Below, one piece after another: positions 12,625 through 40,300 of a DNA stretch of 64,000 nt. Source of the stretch: Henricia sp. BOLD:AAB3569. Its lineage: Eukaryota > Echinodermata > Asteroidea > Spinulosida > Echinasteridae. The notes beneath the pieces were generated by a model. That model made no database searches. It saw only the letters and a program-made list of their open reading frames with translations, and was not told the origin of the DNA. The stretch spans positions 1,860,001-1,924,000 of the forward strand of contig JBBELK010000298.1 of NCBI GenBank assembly GCA_037783545.1, in the 5' to 3' direction. The position numbers and the translations under genes are program-made. Each line of letters starts with the position of its first letter. The stretch's first letter is position 1.

Positions 12625-12928
12625 CTTTAAGACAGATTACATGATTGGAAAAAATTTTAAAAACAGGAACAACAGCATTGCGTAACTAAAGAATATTGTT
12701 GATAAACTGCCTTGTAGAAATTTCAGCCACGTAGATGCAGTAATACTTCAGAAGACCTGAAAAATCCATGCACGTTTTTTTTGTGTTGACTGAATAGTAA
12801 AAAAAAAAAAAACACTTTTAGTTGGTAATTTCATCCACAAAAGTGTCATGTGGTGTTTGGTCAGTTTTTTCTTGTCGACTCGTAAAGACACATTTTGGGT
12901 AACTGCAAATGTTGTATTGGGGCTTTAA
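12625..12928 (+). repeat. MITE family B, copy 2
   Basis: It is bounded by CTTTAAGACAGATTACATGA on the left and TGTTGTATTGGGGCTTTAA on the right. The interior words TGTTGATAAACTGCCTTGTA and AATCCATGCA recur in other copies at about 3340, 22812, 39430, 40474, 40817 and, reversed, 41935-42096. Confidence 0.75.
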
Positions 12929-13197
12929 TGTTCAATTACCGTGGAAATCAACGTCATATTTCATCTCCCTATTCTTAGATGCAGCACATAATTACGTGTA
13001 TGTGGCTAAAGGACCAATTCTTCTTGTACTGCCAAATTGTAGAGGAAAATCTGATCTCTTGTCACCACACGTAGGCTGCAGCTAGTTCCCAACCTTGGGC
13101 ACAAATTTTATGGTCCTGACTAAGGTTTAATGCGGTATTTGTGAAGACAGTTGGTTTCACCAAGACCTCAACCATTTCACGTATATTTTGTCTGGTA

Positions 13198-13378
13198 TTA
13201 AGCCCATGTCACACGAGGCAAGCAACTCCAAGAAGCAAATGCATTCGCATTATAATTTTCACATTCTTTTCTTTGTAATGTCAATACATTGACAAAAAAA
13301 TGTCTTTGTGCTATTCGAGCATTCCTGTATGCTGCAAGTTGCCTGTAAAAATTGCCTCGTGTGACCAGGGCCTTAGAC
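13198..13378. repeat. Short TIR element (CACACGAGGCAA)
   Basis: TTAAGCCCATGTCACACGAG at the left is complementary to CTCGTGTGACCAGGGCCTTA at the right, about 180 bp apart. This is a non-coding MITE. Confidence 0.7.
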
Positions 13379-13727
13379 TGTCTTTAAGATGCACAATTAA
13401 TGCTTGGTACCGTTGCTCCATGGTTAATACAGATCATGTATTGTTAAAATGGATCACATACAAATCGTCACCTTAAGCTTTTTTTTACTTGGGATTGTTA
13501 ATTGCAATAAAACATGTCATGTACTGAAAGTGATTTTTGAAAACTGTTTTTATTGTGTACATACCAGGAGACTGTTTTACATGCATGCTGAATATTATTT
13601 TGGTGCACTATGTTGTTCCCATGTATTTAGTGAGTGCTTCATTTGTTTATTTTTACATGTATTACAGTAAACCTTATATTATGCTGAAATATGCTGAGAT
13701 TTTTCAAGAAAATGGATTTATATAAAA

Positions 13728-13952
13728 TTATATAAAATACCTCCCAAAAAGGCCCAAAATACTATCCATGGGAAGAAAACATGAAATTTGGATGTGGAAG
13801 CAAAAACGTTGGTGTGATTACTGCACTGCTTTATAGAACCAGATATCTTTAAAAATATAAAGACGGAGCACAAAATTTCAGAATGGTAATGAGGAAAAAT
13901 ATTATATGGTATCAAAATCTCAACACCAAAAGGTAAAATTAAAGACGGGCCA
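13728..13952 (+). repeat. MITE family E, copy 1 (internal part)
   Basis: It shares CATGGGAAGAAAACA, CAATTTGGATG-like and GAAGCAAAAA words in the same order with 16190-16514 and 41161-41505. Confidence 0.65.
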
Positions 13953-14122
13953 CATTATGTAGGCTATAATTTATTTGCACCAAAGACAATCCCCGTACCA
14001 CATTTTTCATATAAATATCCTAACATTTTAATAATTGTTTACATTGGAGCAACCATCAAAACTATACACAGTCACAAGTTACATGTAGTAAGGTAAACAC
14101 AGAATACAATTATATGATGTTG

Positions 14123-14530
14123 GATGGCTTTGAGGGCGACATGAGAATATACCTCACATGAGCCAAAGGCGAGTTCGGTATTTTCACGAAAAGTGCGGTA
14201 TATTCTCATATCACCCAAAAAGACATCCAATATTGTTATATAAAAGAAGCTTATACTTTCTTTGTTTTGTAAATTTCTGCAAGATTTTTGTCCGTTTGGT
14301 ATTGAAAACTTTAGTTCATGTGCAACGTTTACAACTGCATGTGCATGTTACTGTTGTGCAGTTTTTTGTTAATGTACTGCGTTACACGCACAGTGCTTTA
14401 AGTTGAAGCAAGATTAGCATGTAAGCGTGTGCTTTGCTGCACCCAGCATGTACGCACATCGGTTGGGTCTCTGTGCTGCACGGTATCAGAAACACACGGT
14501 ATCCGCAAAAGCTTCATTTGATATAATAAT
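14123..14530. repeat. MITE family C, copy 2
   Basis: It begins GTTGGATGGCTTTGAGG, contains GCGGTATATTCTCATATCAC and a GC-richer part with GTACGCACATCGG, and ends near AAAGCTTCATTTGATATAAT. It is the same family as 8804-9410 and 52110-52510. Confidence 0.7.
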
Positions 14531-14639
14531 CACATTTCTTATACAACACCATGGTTTTAAGTTTCCATTACCCCCAGAACTACAGGGGGATATACTTAGT
14601 TCTAGGAGTCAGTTTCCATCACATACCCCTCAAAGCAGG

Positions 14640-14885
14640 TAGCTGATGTTCCACCCTAACTGCTGCTATAGGTTTGAGTCATACTAATGAGTTTGTGTCC
14701 CTGGGCAAGACACTTAATCCCAATTGCCTCATCAACGCGAGCGATATTTGGGGAGCTGTTAGGGTTCTGCGCCTTGCCTAGGCAGCCACCTAGTTGAAAT
14801 GAAATGGTTTGGGTGATTTCCAGTCCCAGTAGTACCCTGCAGGTTAGATCTGTGCGCTATACTAGATTGTACTATTATAATTATT
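14640..14885. repeat. tRNA-derived SINE
   Basis: A B-box-like GGTTTGAGTC is followed by the phrases GGCAAGACACTTAATCCC and AGGCAGCCACCTAGTTGAA, which appear in reverse order at 25716-26042. It ends in ATACTAGATTGTACTATTAT. This is a typical structure for tRNA-headed SINEs of marine invertebrates. Confidence 0.65.
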
Positions 14886-15017
14886 TCAGTTTTCTACCAC
14901 TGTACCCAGAAATATTCTTTAAATACAAGTCAAAGAGAAATGACACAAAATGAAAATTTGATGTCAACTAAGTGAAGCTAACAAAAATAGGTTCTGTGAG
15001 GAGTTCCAGATGTCCGC

Positions 15018-15367
15018 ACATGCCTATTGGACCAATCCGGTAACTAAGGTCTCCTTCCCTGTATATCCGCCATAGCTGGGGGGCGTCCAGTGCATGGGCT
15101 GTGCGTTTTGTGTTGCTGTTAGAACGAAAAGCGCTCATCCATTACATGCACGAACGCGCCCCCTCCGCATGCACGCGATGCGCCTCCTTCGCGTACACGC
15201 GACGCGCCGCCTTCGCGTACACAACCCTACCAAGACGCGCAACTTGTTCGAAGTAAAAAAAATGCTGCTTCAGCAACAGCAAAAACATACAGTTCATTCA
15301 GTGGAAGCCCCCAGCTATGGCGGATGTACAGGTAAGGAGACCTTAGTTACTGGATTGGTGTATTGGA
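15018..15367. repeat. TIR element with ~60-bp inverted ends
   Basis: Left arm 15018-15083 (CCAATCCGGTAACTAAGGTC ... CCGCCATAGCTGGGG) is the near complement of right arm 15307-15367 (CCCCAGCTATGGCGGATGTA ... CTTAGTTACTGGATTGG). The middle has GC-rich repeats of CATGCACGCGACGCGCC type. A 93-residue ORF from 15094 reads through the repeat and is unlikely to be real. Confidence 0.8.
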
Positions 15368-15985
15368 GAACTTAAAGGGCCTGTGACATGCTAAACAACT
15401 TTGTGCCTAAGCTTTGCTTCATAATGACAGATTACTTGTTCAGCAAGACATACTATTGTTCGTTTAGATGTAAAATCAATAAAAGGTGGCCTTTTTCAAC
15501 TTTGAAGATTTCATTGCAATAAATCACAGACAGAGGGCGCTGTTTTGAGTGCATCACATAAGGAAGACAGAAGGGAAAAGTTAAGAAAAAACATAAGACT
15601 TCAAGTTGGACTTGTGGCAAATTGCTGCAGTTTCTACCCCCAGTTTTGTCATGGCTTAAAGCAGGCAACATGTAAAACAAACTCAAACAGCCATGGATTA
15701 CAAAAGTTTCAGGAAAATTGAGAAAAAAGTGGAATCTTTTGTGCACAGTTAAATGTGATTTTCCTGTGTTTGCCTCTTGTGACATCGTGACCTTGGTCAT
15801 GAATATGCATATTTTCATTAGCATAAAAACTAAAAACCTTTGTTTTAACCCCCAAAGCAAGCTCCAAATAGGATTTTTATGACTTTAACTGAGTAGAGTG
15901 GTTTTAAAGCATAGATTTCATTGATAAAAATCCTAAATAAGGGGCCCTTTAATTAATTAAGTTAATTCTCACCTTTTATAAATAT

Positions 15986-31013
<15,028 letters not shown>

Positions 31014-31393
31014 TTTGTTTTCGACTGAAGACTTTTCACACGCGGATAAATAAGTGATAGTTTGTAGTTGTAATAAAAACGCAGTAAATAATAACAATAC
31101 ACGGAAATCGTATTTTGTTGCATATATATTAGATTACCCACACTGTTATTTTTAATAGATCTTGTCAAATTACTCATGGTTTTCAAAACGAAATGGAACT
31201 ATTTTACTTAAAGCTCAAAGGTCATGATAAGGCGGAGGGGAATGAGGTGTTGCAGGGCACTGACACATGTGCGTGATCCAATGGAAAAATTATCGCAGAG
31301 AAATTCCGATTTTCTTTAGAATTTGTGACTAAATTGTTTTCAAACCGAAGTCACATATTATTTTTGTCCGTGTTTACTGTTTGAACTTTTAAA
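31014..31393. promoter_or_regulatory. Bidirectional promoter of VPS53 and DHX37
   Basis: Only 380 bp separate the two divergent start codons, so core promoters and 5' UTRs must share this space. No TATA box is obvious for either gene. The VPS53 start lies in CAAAATGGCGGC, one base from the TISU initiator SAASATGGCGGC, which in known genes gives very short 5' UTRs. A shared housekeeping-type promoter is likely. Confidence 0.75.
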
Positions 31394-34300
31394 ATGGGGC
31401 GCACAAAGCGGAATTTCAACAAGAGGGGTCGACAAGTTGTGGATGATTCCGACATACGAAAAGCACACTGTGTTCCGTGTGTCGAGTTAGACTTGCCGTC
31501 CAAAGACTCCGAGATTGTTGGTACACAGCAGAACGATTGCATGCACAGTAATCCACTGGTTTTGCCGTCCAAAAAGAAAACAGATTCAAAGAAGAAGTCC
31601 CAGTTGCATTTGCCCAGGAAACTGAGCAATAAGCAGCGTAAGAACTTGCAGAAAATTGTTCATAAAAAGGAGAAGAAAGCAAAGGTATTGTGTTACTGTT
31701 AGGCCGCATAAACAAATGGTAAGAGTTGGGAAGTTGATCAGCAATGTTTTCTTTAAAATGACTCATCTAGCATTGGAATGTGCAGATTTGATGGGGAAAA
31801 AAACAAAATTTCGAGTGGGAAATATTTAAGATTTTATTTAAGGTATATTTAAGGTATTTTTTTCGAATACATTGAACAAAGATTTGAAGAAAATTACCTC
31901 CTGGAATCAACAGATAATAAAATTTTAAGATGTTGCTTTTCTGTAGAAAAATCACATTTTCTCCTTCAAAAATTTCCTTCAGTTAGTGCACAAGATAACC
32001 ATTCACGCGCGTGAAGCGCCCTTTGTTGTCGCTTCTTTTGCAAGGATTGCTCGTGCCGTAATTTTGTGTATTACTTTATGCAGTAATTTTTGAATTTATT
32101 TATCTCAGAAAAGCAACATTTCCGACAGAAGTGCAAGTGGGAAGTATATCTTAGAATTGGATGATCTGTTGATTAAATATTTGTTTAATATACGAAAAAA
32201 ATAAAATTTTTAGCCTGTCTCATATGTTTTGCACATAAGGTCTGAAGCCATGATCAACTTCCAATTCTTTCCAACAAATGTTTAATAGTTTTTTTAGGGG
32301 AAAAAATGATGGTGGATGGTTTCTTTTCAAAAAGATTATTCTATCTGCTCCATTTACATGTATACATTTTTTTCAAATTTTCCCTTTTTTTCTTTAATAA
32401 TTAACATTCCAGGTAGCCTCCAGGAAGTGGATGGGGAAATTAATCATTTAAAAATGTTTTGTTTTCTTTATTTTCTTTATTTTCAGAGAGCTGACATTTT
32501 AGCATCACTCGTGAAACACCAAGCTTCCAAACAGGAACTGTCATTGTTTTCATCTTCTGCCCATCTCGGTCAAAAAGTTTCAAAAAGGTAAAGCTGGCTT
32601 AGGCTCTTCAAACTCAATGTTATGTTTCCCGTAACCCGCCCGCGTTTGGATTTTTCGGCCGCGTTTGAGATGCCAAAATCCTAATTTTTTTTCTCCTGCC
32701 ATTTTGGTTGGATTTTTAAAATCAGCGCTCGAATTTCACATTACTCATTCTCGTCCTCCCGCCAAAAAAATGTTAACGTAATTTTCTTCTTCCATAAAAA
32801 AATATACCCCAGAAGCAGAGTATTGGCGCCGGCACGTGAACGTTTGTAACAGTGATACAATAAATTCCTGGAGAAGACATAATGAATAATGTTACGGAAA
32901 ACATAACATTGAGTTTGAAGAGCCTTATTGCAAAGATTACTCAGACAGTCACATCACACACGCCAGATTTGGTACTAAATTCTTTTCTGAATAACTTTTA
33001 CTCAACATTGATGTTATCCAGGCAAGCAGAAGCAAGACGTCAAGAAACCATCACAATCAACAGCATTAGAGGTATCAACAGGCAGAAACAAAAACATGAA
33101 GAAGTTGCTGATGAGCTGAGTGAAACTGAATCAAGCGATGATAGTTCTGAAGAAGATGATGTAGAAGAAGATTGTGGTGAAAAAACGACAGAACTAGGAA
33201 TTGAGAATGTAGCGAAAGATGCAGAGAGAACTAAGGAACGAGAAATGGAGAGCTCATCAAATGAGGTGACTGGAGCAACATTGAACGAGGCGACCAAAGA
33301 CGAGGCAACTAAGAAAGAAGAGGCCACGGAAAAGATGATGTCAGAGAAGGAAAATAGTACGAAGACTAAAGCTGCACTTGAGAGGAAACCAGCTGTGTTT
33401 GTGCACGTTGATAGAAGTCCTGAAATTCAGGTGAGGTTGCATGCACATTTATAGGGTGTTTTTAAAAAGTATGCCCATTTTAAAATTCATATTATCACAT
33501 AAAAATACGGGATATTCTGGAACAATACAAATATCTGTCAAGAGGTTAGAATGCACTCTGTCCAATGGTATTAAGTTCATTATGTCATTGCCACGGATGA
33601 GTAGACAGTTATGAAAGGTATTGTGTCAAGTTGCCCAAAAAGTGGATGAAGCGAATCATCTCTACCAAGATCGTGGGATAAGGCAGGCAGTAGGAGACAT
33701 GAGACAAAGATACCAGTTATGCCTTAACAGAAATGGTGGCCATGTGAAGGGGACAGCACCTTAAATGTGACACAAAATGGAAGGGATCAGAAAAATTGTG
33801 TGTCCCTGTCATTCCTTTTTTTCAATGTGTGCAAATTTGTCGCAGTATACGTTTTTCAGGATATGTTTTTCAAGGTCACCATGCACTGTAGTAATGGCAT
33901 TTTAAACTGCAGCATGCTTCGGCGTTCATGCACATAATGCAGAAATTTGAATCAGCCAATGTATCAAGTTGTATTTTACTAATTCTAGCAAATCCACCAA
34001 GTCTTTTTGGATCTCTTTTTACACCAGGAAGCGAGGCTATTGCTTCCAATCCTAGCTGAGGAACAAGTCGTCATGGAGGCTATTAACGACCATCAAGTTG
34101 TCATTCTGTGTGGGGAGACGGGCAGTGGGAAAACAACGCAAGTCCCTCAGTTCCTGTATGAAGCAGGATTTGCAGAGTAAGGCTACTTTGATGATAAATT
34201 ATTTTGGAAACTTTAGTTACATTTTGGAATTTGTTTTAATATCCTGACGATCTTATTTTACCTTTACAAATATTCAAGTGGAGGCAAATTGCGATTCCAG

Positions 34301-37300
34301 TAGTTAGTTAAATTTTATTGAGAAAAATAATTTGTAGTAAATAATAATAAATTTGCCTTGAATTTCGCAGAAGCTGCTTGATTGGAATAACGGAGCCCAG
34401 ACGAGTAGCAGCTGTTACAATGTCAGAGCGTGTTGCTATGGAGATGAATCTTTCTACAAGGTCAGCACCTAAATCCTAATTCCTAATTTGTTATAAGCTG
34501 CTATGCTTTTTACAATTCTAAATTTACTTTCACAGAATGTGCGTATATATTTGACACTGTTCACAACAGGAAACTTGTGTCATTCGATGAATATTTGATG
34601 AAGATTTGATAAAGAGATTTCCTAATGTGAATGCACTGCTCTTTATTTGATGAAGATTACAATCATTTTGATGAAGCAGAATAGGTTGTTTTGACAAAGA
34701 GATTGCTTAATTTAACGGAGCAAATCTGCAATGTGTACAATTCCTTCGTTCGACAAAGCGATTTGACACGGAACGAGATAGGGGCATTATACAGCGTATT
34801 TCGATTGTTAGTGGTTGCTTGATGTGAATGATACTGATCTTCGTTCAATCTCTGTTAAGTAAGATGTGTGTGCACACTTCAATAAATGAAGCGATTTCTT
34901 TGATGTTAGGTAGGTATTAAAGTCGTTTACGAGCCTATACTGGCTCATACGGCCGGTACTCGTCCCCGGTTTCTGTGCCACAGATTGGCATTGGTACTCC
35001 TCCTCGATGGGATGTCAGTCAATCGCTGTCTACTCCCAGCAATTAGTTGGGTTTCCCCCACCGTATTTGCTGAGAACCCATTTATACACCTGGGAGGAGA
35101 GATACCACATGGAGTGAAGTGTCTTGTCCAAGGACACAACACGGTGCAATGACCAGGCTTCGAACCATGGACTTCTCCACCGAAAGTCTGATGCACTTTC
35201 GACTAGACCACCACGTCTCCTCTCTGACATTAACAGGGTCAAATGTCGGCTTCGTTTTTGCACACATTCTCGGAAATTAATCAGCTGGGCTCTTTTTGTG
35301 TTTGTTGTCAGAGTTGTTTCCTACATGATTCGTTACCAAGGTAACGTGACGGAAGACACAAAGATCAAGTTCATGACTGATGGTGTGCTCCTTAAAGAAA
35401 TTCAAAAGGTGACCGTATACAATTTCTATTGTTTTAATGGCAAAGCTATCATCTTAGTAACTAAAAAAATGTTGCACGAGCCAAGCTGGCTCATACGGCT
35501 GATACTCATTCCCAGTTTCCATAGCATGAAATGACTAGGAGGATTAATTGCTACTTCCCCTGGTTGGGATGCCAGTCCATCGCAGGTTTACCCCCAGCAG
35601 TTGGTTGGGTTTCCCAACCAATATTTGTCGGTACCCATTTATACACGTGGGTGGAGAGAGACAATGTGGTATAAAGTATATTGCCTATATGACACAATGC
35701 CATAGTGGTGTCCAGGCCTTGAACCATGGACTTATCACAAGAAAATCTGACGCACTATCCACTGAATCACCGCACTTTCTTTAGTTTTTAATTTTTAATT
35801 TTTTTATTTTTGATCTTCTCAACAGGACTTTTTATTAAGGAAATATTCTGTGATTGTAATCGATGAAGCTCATGAGCGCAGTGTGTACACAGACATACTG
35901 ATCGGACTTTTGTCCAGGATTGTACCTCTCAGAAATAAGGTAAGGTCAAATTTAAGTTCGCTTATTTTCTTAATTTTGGTTTCATTTACCATGAATGGCC
36001 ATGTATTACTTGTTTCTGCTGTTTTAAGTTTTTTAAAGTTTAGATTTGTGATGCATCTATTTCTATGCTGGGGCTGTATACTTATTTTTTATGTTTGATG
36101 CTATAATTTGAATCCTATAGAAAGGGCAGAAGATGAAACTGATAATTATGTCAGCCACGCTACGAGTTGAAGACTTCACAGAGAACACTCGTCTCTTCAA
36201 AGTTACCCCTCCTGTCATCAAGGTATGACTAACATGAATCATTGGCACAGATGTTTCATTTCATTGGTTTATTTACAAGTCAATTCACTTCCACTTATGT
36301 GGTTAAAATCATCTTATTGATTAATTACATATTTCGGTCATAATTCTGTGAAATATTTTTAAAATCCATGCTTGTATTAAAGGACTCTATGTGGTGTTTT
36401 GATTTTGTTTGAATTTTGGGAAATTTTGTAATTATGTAATGTCCGCCTTAAATTGGAATAGAGGGTCACTTATCACATCATCAGATGGCAGAATTTCAAC
36501 AAAAAATATGCTATTTTTTACTTGTCATGAATCGAATCTTTAGTTGATAAATCTGAGACGACATCTCCAGAATGTAGTTTGTGGTTGCAAGTCCAAAACC
36601 AAGCACACCATAAACTTTCTACCACATTGTAAAGGTGTCTTATATATGTGTGCTATATAAGACACCTTTATAATCAATAAAAGTTGAGATTTCTGTGTCA
36701 CATACAGGTTGAATCCCGACAGTTTCCTGTTACAGTCCACTTCAACAAGCGAACTCCCATCGATAACTACATGGCAGAAGCAGAAAGAAAGGTAGGATAA
36801 TAATGGTGGATTGTTGTATAGCGCACATATCTACCCTACATGGTGCTCCTGGTGCTGTTGCCATTATTATCACTGCCATCAGGAAATCACCAAAACCATT
36901 TCACTTCAACTAGGTGCCTGCCTGGTCAAGGCACACAACCCTATCAGCACTTAGATTGTGCCATTCCCTCCTAACATGAGCACGGCGTGTACCCACCAGA
37001 CCACACATGCTCTCTGATCATATTGTTTTGGCCAGTGATGTCCAAATGCACATCTGTGTTCACCTTTTTTATTTATTGATTTATTGTATTATTGATTGAT
37101 TGGCAGATTTATTAATTTATTTGATTGGCAGGTGCTTAAGATTCACCGGACTCTTCCACCCGGTGGGATCTTGGTGTTTGTGACGGGTCAAAATGAGGTC
37201 AATTCTCTTTGTAGAAACCTTAGAGCCAGGTACAGGAAGAGAAAAGATGAGGCAAGAAATGGCCAAGGTAGGTCTTGTCAAATTCTACTAAGATAGAGGT

Positions 37301-40300
37301 ATAAAAGATTTGAAAGTCGATACTGTTGTTTTCCTGGTTGACTTAAAGATAGTATACATGATTGGTAAACTGTTACAAATAGTTTTATCCCCCTGTGTGA
37401 TTGAAGATATGCATGATTAAAACCAACCTGAGCAAAAACCAGCTCAGTACTTCATCTAACTTTTGAGAAAACAGTCAAAAAAGGGTTTGCAGTCATTTCG
37501 CCATTAAGGCGAAGTGGCATTTGGGCGATGTAGTGTTTGGACGAAGTGATTTTGAGCGAAATGGCACTCGGGCGAAGTGGTTTGGGGGCGAAATGGCACT
37601 TATGCGAAATGGTTTTCGGGCGATTTGAATTTTCGTCTCATGAGACAAAAAATAATTGTTTTACTCATTTCTCAAAGACTATAGCACTTCAGACAAAACC
37701 ATTTTAGGGGAGGTTTTCTACGGTCATCATGCTTATATTGTAAGTTAGGCGTAAATCTGTGAACATTTCTGATTTTCGAGATGCCAATCATGTATACTGC
37801 CTTTAATATTTTCATGTCTTTGTCACTACCTAATTCTATTTTCCGAATTTGTAGTACCAAACACCTAATCATTTTCATTTACAGGAGGGGAAAGTGGCAC
37901 AAAAAGGAAAAGGCGAAGTAACGACAGTGAGAATGAACAAAACCCAGAGGAGAGCGAAGCAGCAACAAAGGCTTTCAAGAAACACAGACTGCCTAACATT
38001 AGTCTGGACAAGTATGTTTCAATGTCATTATTCTGAGATTAGTGTTTGTATTATTATTTCTTAAATTTGTTAAGTTGCTCATCCATGCAACACATGGAAA
38101 ACCTGTGAGAGTATACGACTGTACCCCTAGTTGAGTGGGTAAAGCATCTGCAATTTAGACCATGTGGTTTTTCTTTCATCCTTTTTTGGCAATATTGTCA
38201 ATAACTTTAACACTGTTACTTTTTCATGTTTTTTGTTCAGCCGTGAATATATCTGCCATGATATATCTGTTGTGTGCTTTAACAGGAATATGCACGATTA
38301 AACATTTGGAAGTATTGTTTTTAAATTTTGTTTTAAATTTTTTTAACTTTTAGTTATTCTGTACAACCCTACGAAGAGGAAGAAGTTGATGAGTTGAAAG
38401 ATGACGATGAGAACCAATCAGAATCCGGCTTTCAGGTTGCAGCAGAGTCAGACTCTGATGATGAAATGGTATGTTTGCTGTGATTGGTTGGATTTAATAA
38501 TTAAAGATGTGCGTTGCTCTGGTTTTTAATGGACATGACTGCACGAGACCGACAGACCACCCAAGACCAAACCCATGTTGGTTTGGCCATACTACCCAAA
38601 ACTGACGAAGCTCTTGTATCAGACCATCCAAGACCTAATGCACCTATCACTTGTTATTTCTATCCTAGGTGCCAGATGATCTAGCCTCGGACAGTGTGCC
38701 CCTTTACGTCTTGCCCATGTACTCCCTACTAGCACCACATCAACAAGCTAAGGTCTTCAAGCCTCCACCAGGCGACATGCGGCTTTGTGTCGTGGCAACA
38801 AACGTGGCTGAGACATCACTGACGATACCGGGCATCAAATATGTGGTGGACACTGGCAGGGTAAGATTGTTATTACGCAAAGCTGGTTTTATGTTAAATT
38901 GAACAATATTTGCCTTTAAAGGCAGTATACATCATTGGTAATCTCGAAAATCAGAAATGTTCACAGGTTTACGCCTAACTTTAATACATAATATAAACAT
39001 GATGACCATAGAAAACTTCGTCTGAAGTGCTTTGTCTGAAGTGCTATAGTCTTTGAGAAATGAGTAAAACAATTAGTTTTTGTCTCATGAGACGAAAATT
39101 CAATTCACCCCAAAACCATTTCGCCCAAGTGCCATTTCGCTCCAAACCACTTCGCCCGAGTGCCATTTCGCCCCAAATTATTTCTTCCAAACACTACATC
39201 GCCCAAATGCCAGTTCTCCCCAAAACTACTTAGTGCACAGGCCGTGGTTTAGGGTGAAACGATTCAGGGCGAAGTGGTTTTGGGGCGAAATGACTGCAAA
39301 CAATTTTTAAACTGTTTTCTCAAAAGTACGGAGATGGTTTTTGCTTAGGTTGGTTTTAATCATGCATATCTTCAATCACACAGGGGGATAAAACTATTTG
39401 TAACAGTTTACCAATCATGTATACTATCTTTAAGTCCCAATATATCATTTGTAAGATGAAACGTTTTATGGATCCCTGAAATAAGGGGAATCAACATATC
39501 AAAAGAAAAATGTTCCTAAACGAGTCTGTAGAAATTTCAGCTACATAGATGCATCAGTGCTTCAGAAAACCTTTAAAATTCATGCATGGTTTTTGCGCTA
39601 AATGAGTGTTAAAAAAGTGTGTGTAAACATTTTTAAACCACATGCCTTTCAAAATGTGAGCTTTTTAAATAGCTTTTTCTTTGCAATGTGCTCTCCGAAA
39701 AGTTAAGTTTTTAGGGAAAACCTGAGAGAGAGTATTCGCCACTTGCATGGAACTGCCACATTGGCAAAAATGCGAGGCTTTCCTTGCAAGGACAATGACT
39801 CCCTCACGTCTTTACCATGTTGGTTGTTGTGACGTTGACTTTTGTCCATTGTAAAAAATGATATATGCGCAGAAAGCCTTGTTTTGAGCACAACCGCGCA
39901 AGTGGCGAATACCACTGTGCCCCATAGTTCAGCTGGTAGAGCATCTGCCTGGTGTGTCAGGGGTCTCCGGTTTGAATCCAGATGGGGCCCATATGATTTT
40001 TGTTCTCATCCCCTGTTTGGTTATTTCACATTCTATTAAAGGCACAGGCTCGTCCGCAATGCGCGCGCGCCAAATTCGTGCCACAACATACGCAGCTCCA
40101 TAGTAAAGGTATGGAGCTGCGTATTTCGTGGCACGAATTTGGCGCGCGCGCTTTGCTGACGACCCTTTGCCTTTAAGAGAACTGTCGGTATACCACTGTG
40201 CTTGATAGTTTGGCTGGTTGAGCATCTGCCGGGGTCGAAGTTTTTGCCCGATGTGTCAGAGGTCTCGAGTTAAAATCCCAAGTTTGATTATCCAATTTTC

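Larger units (their letters stand above)
10812..15985. other. Gene-free interval between the 3' ends of Deltex and VPS53
   Basis: Deltex and VPS53 converge here. I see no conserved exon. The interval holds a candidate Deltex polyadenylation signal AATAAA at 11282-11287 and repeats at 11351-11527, 12625-12928, 13198-13378, 13728-13952, 14123-14530, 14640-14885 and 15018-15367, each listed separately. Short ORFs, for example at 11709 (minus), 13449 (plus) and 15453 (minus), lack domain-like composition and are treated as chance. Confidence 0.6.

Noticed and set aside
31416..31766. 116-residue minus-strand ORF
   Set aside because: It is the antisense of DHX37 exon 1, whose plus-strand reading matches the known basic N terminus.
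32882..33021. Upstream extension of DHX37 exon 3 to an in-frame ATG at 32882
   Set aside because: A good acceptor (TTATCCAG) at 33021 joins in phase with exon 2. The extension has no charged linker character like the rest of the exon.
33040..33327. 95-residue minus-strand ORF rich in serine
   Set aside because: It is the antisense of the acidic Ser/Glu region of DHX37 exon 3.
39913..39990. Functional tRNA gene
   Set aside because: Acceptor and T-arm features are good, but the anticodon stem is short, and the head is followed by text repeated at 20680 and 28378, as in a SINE.
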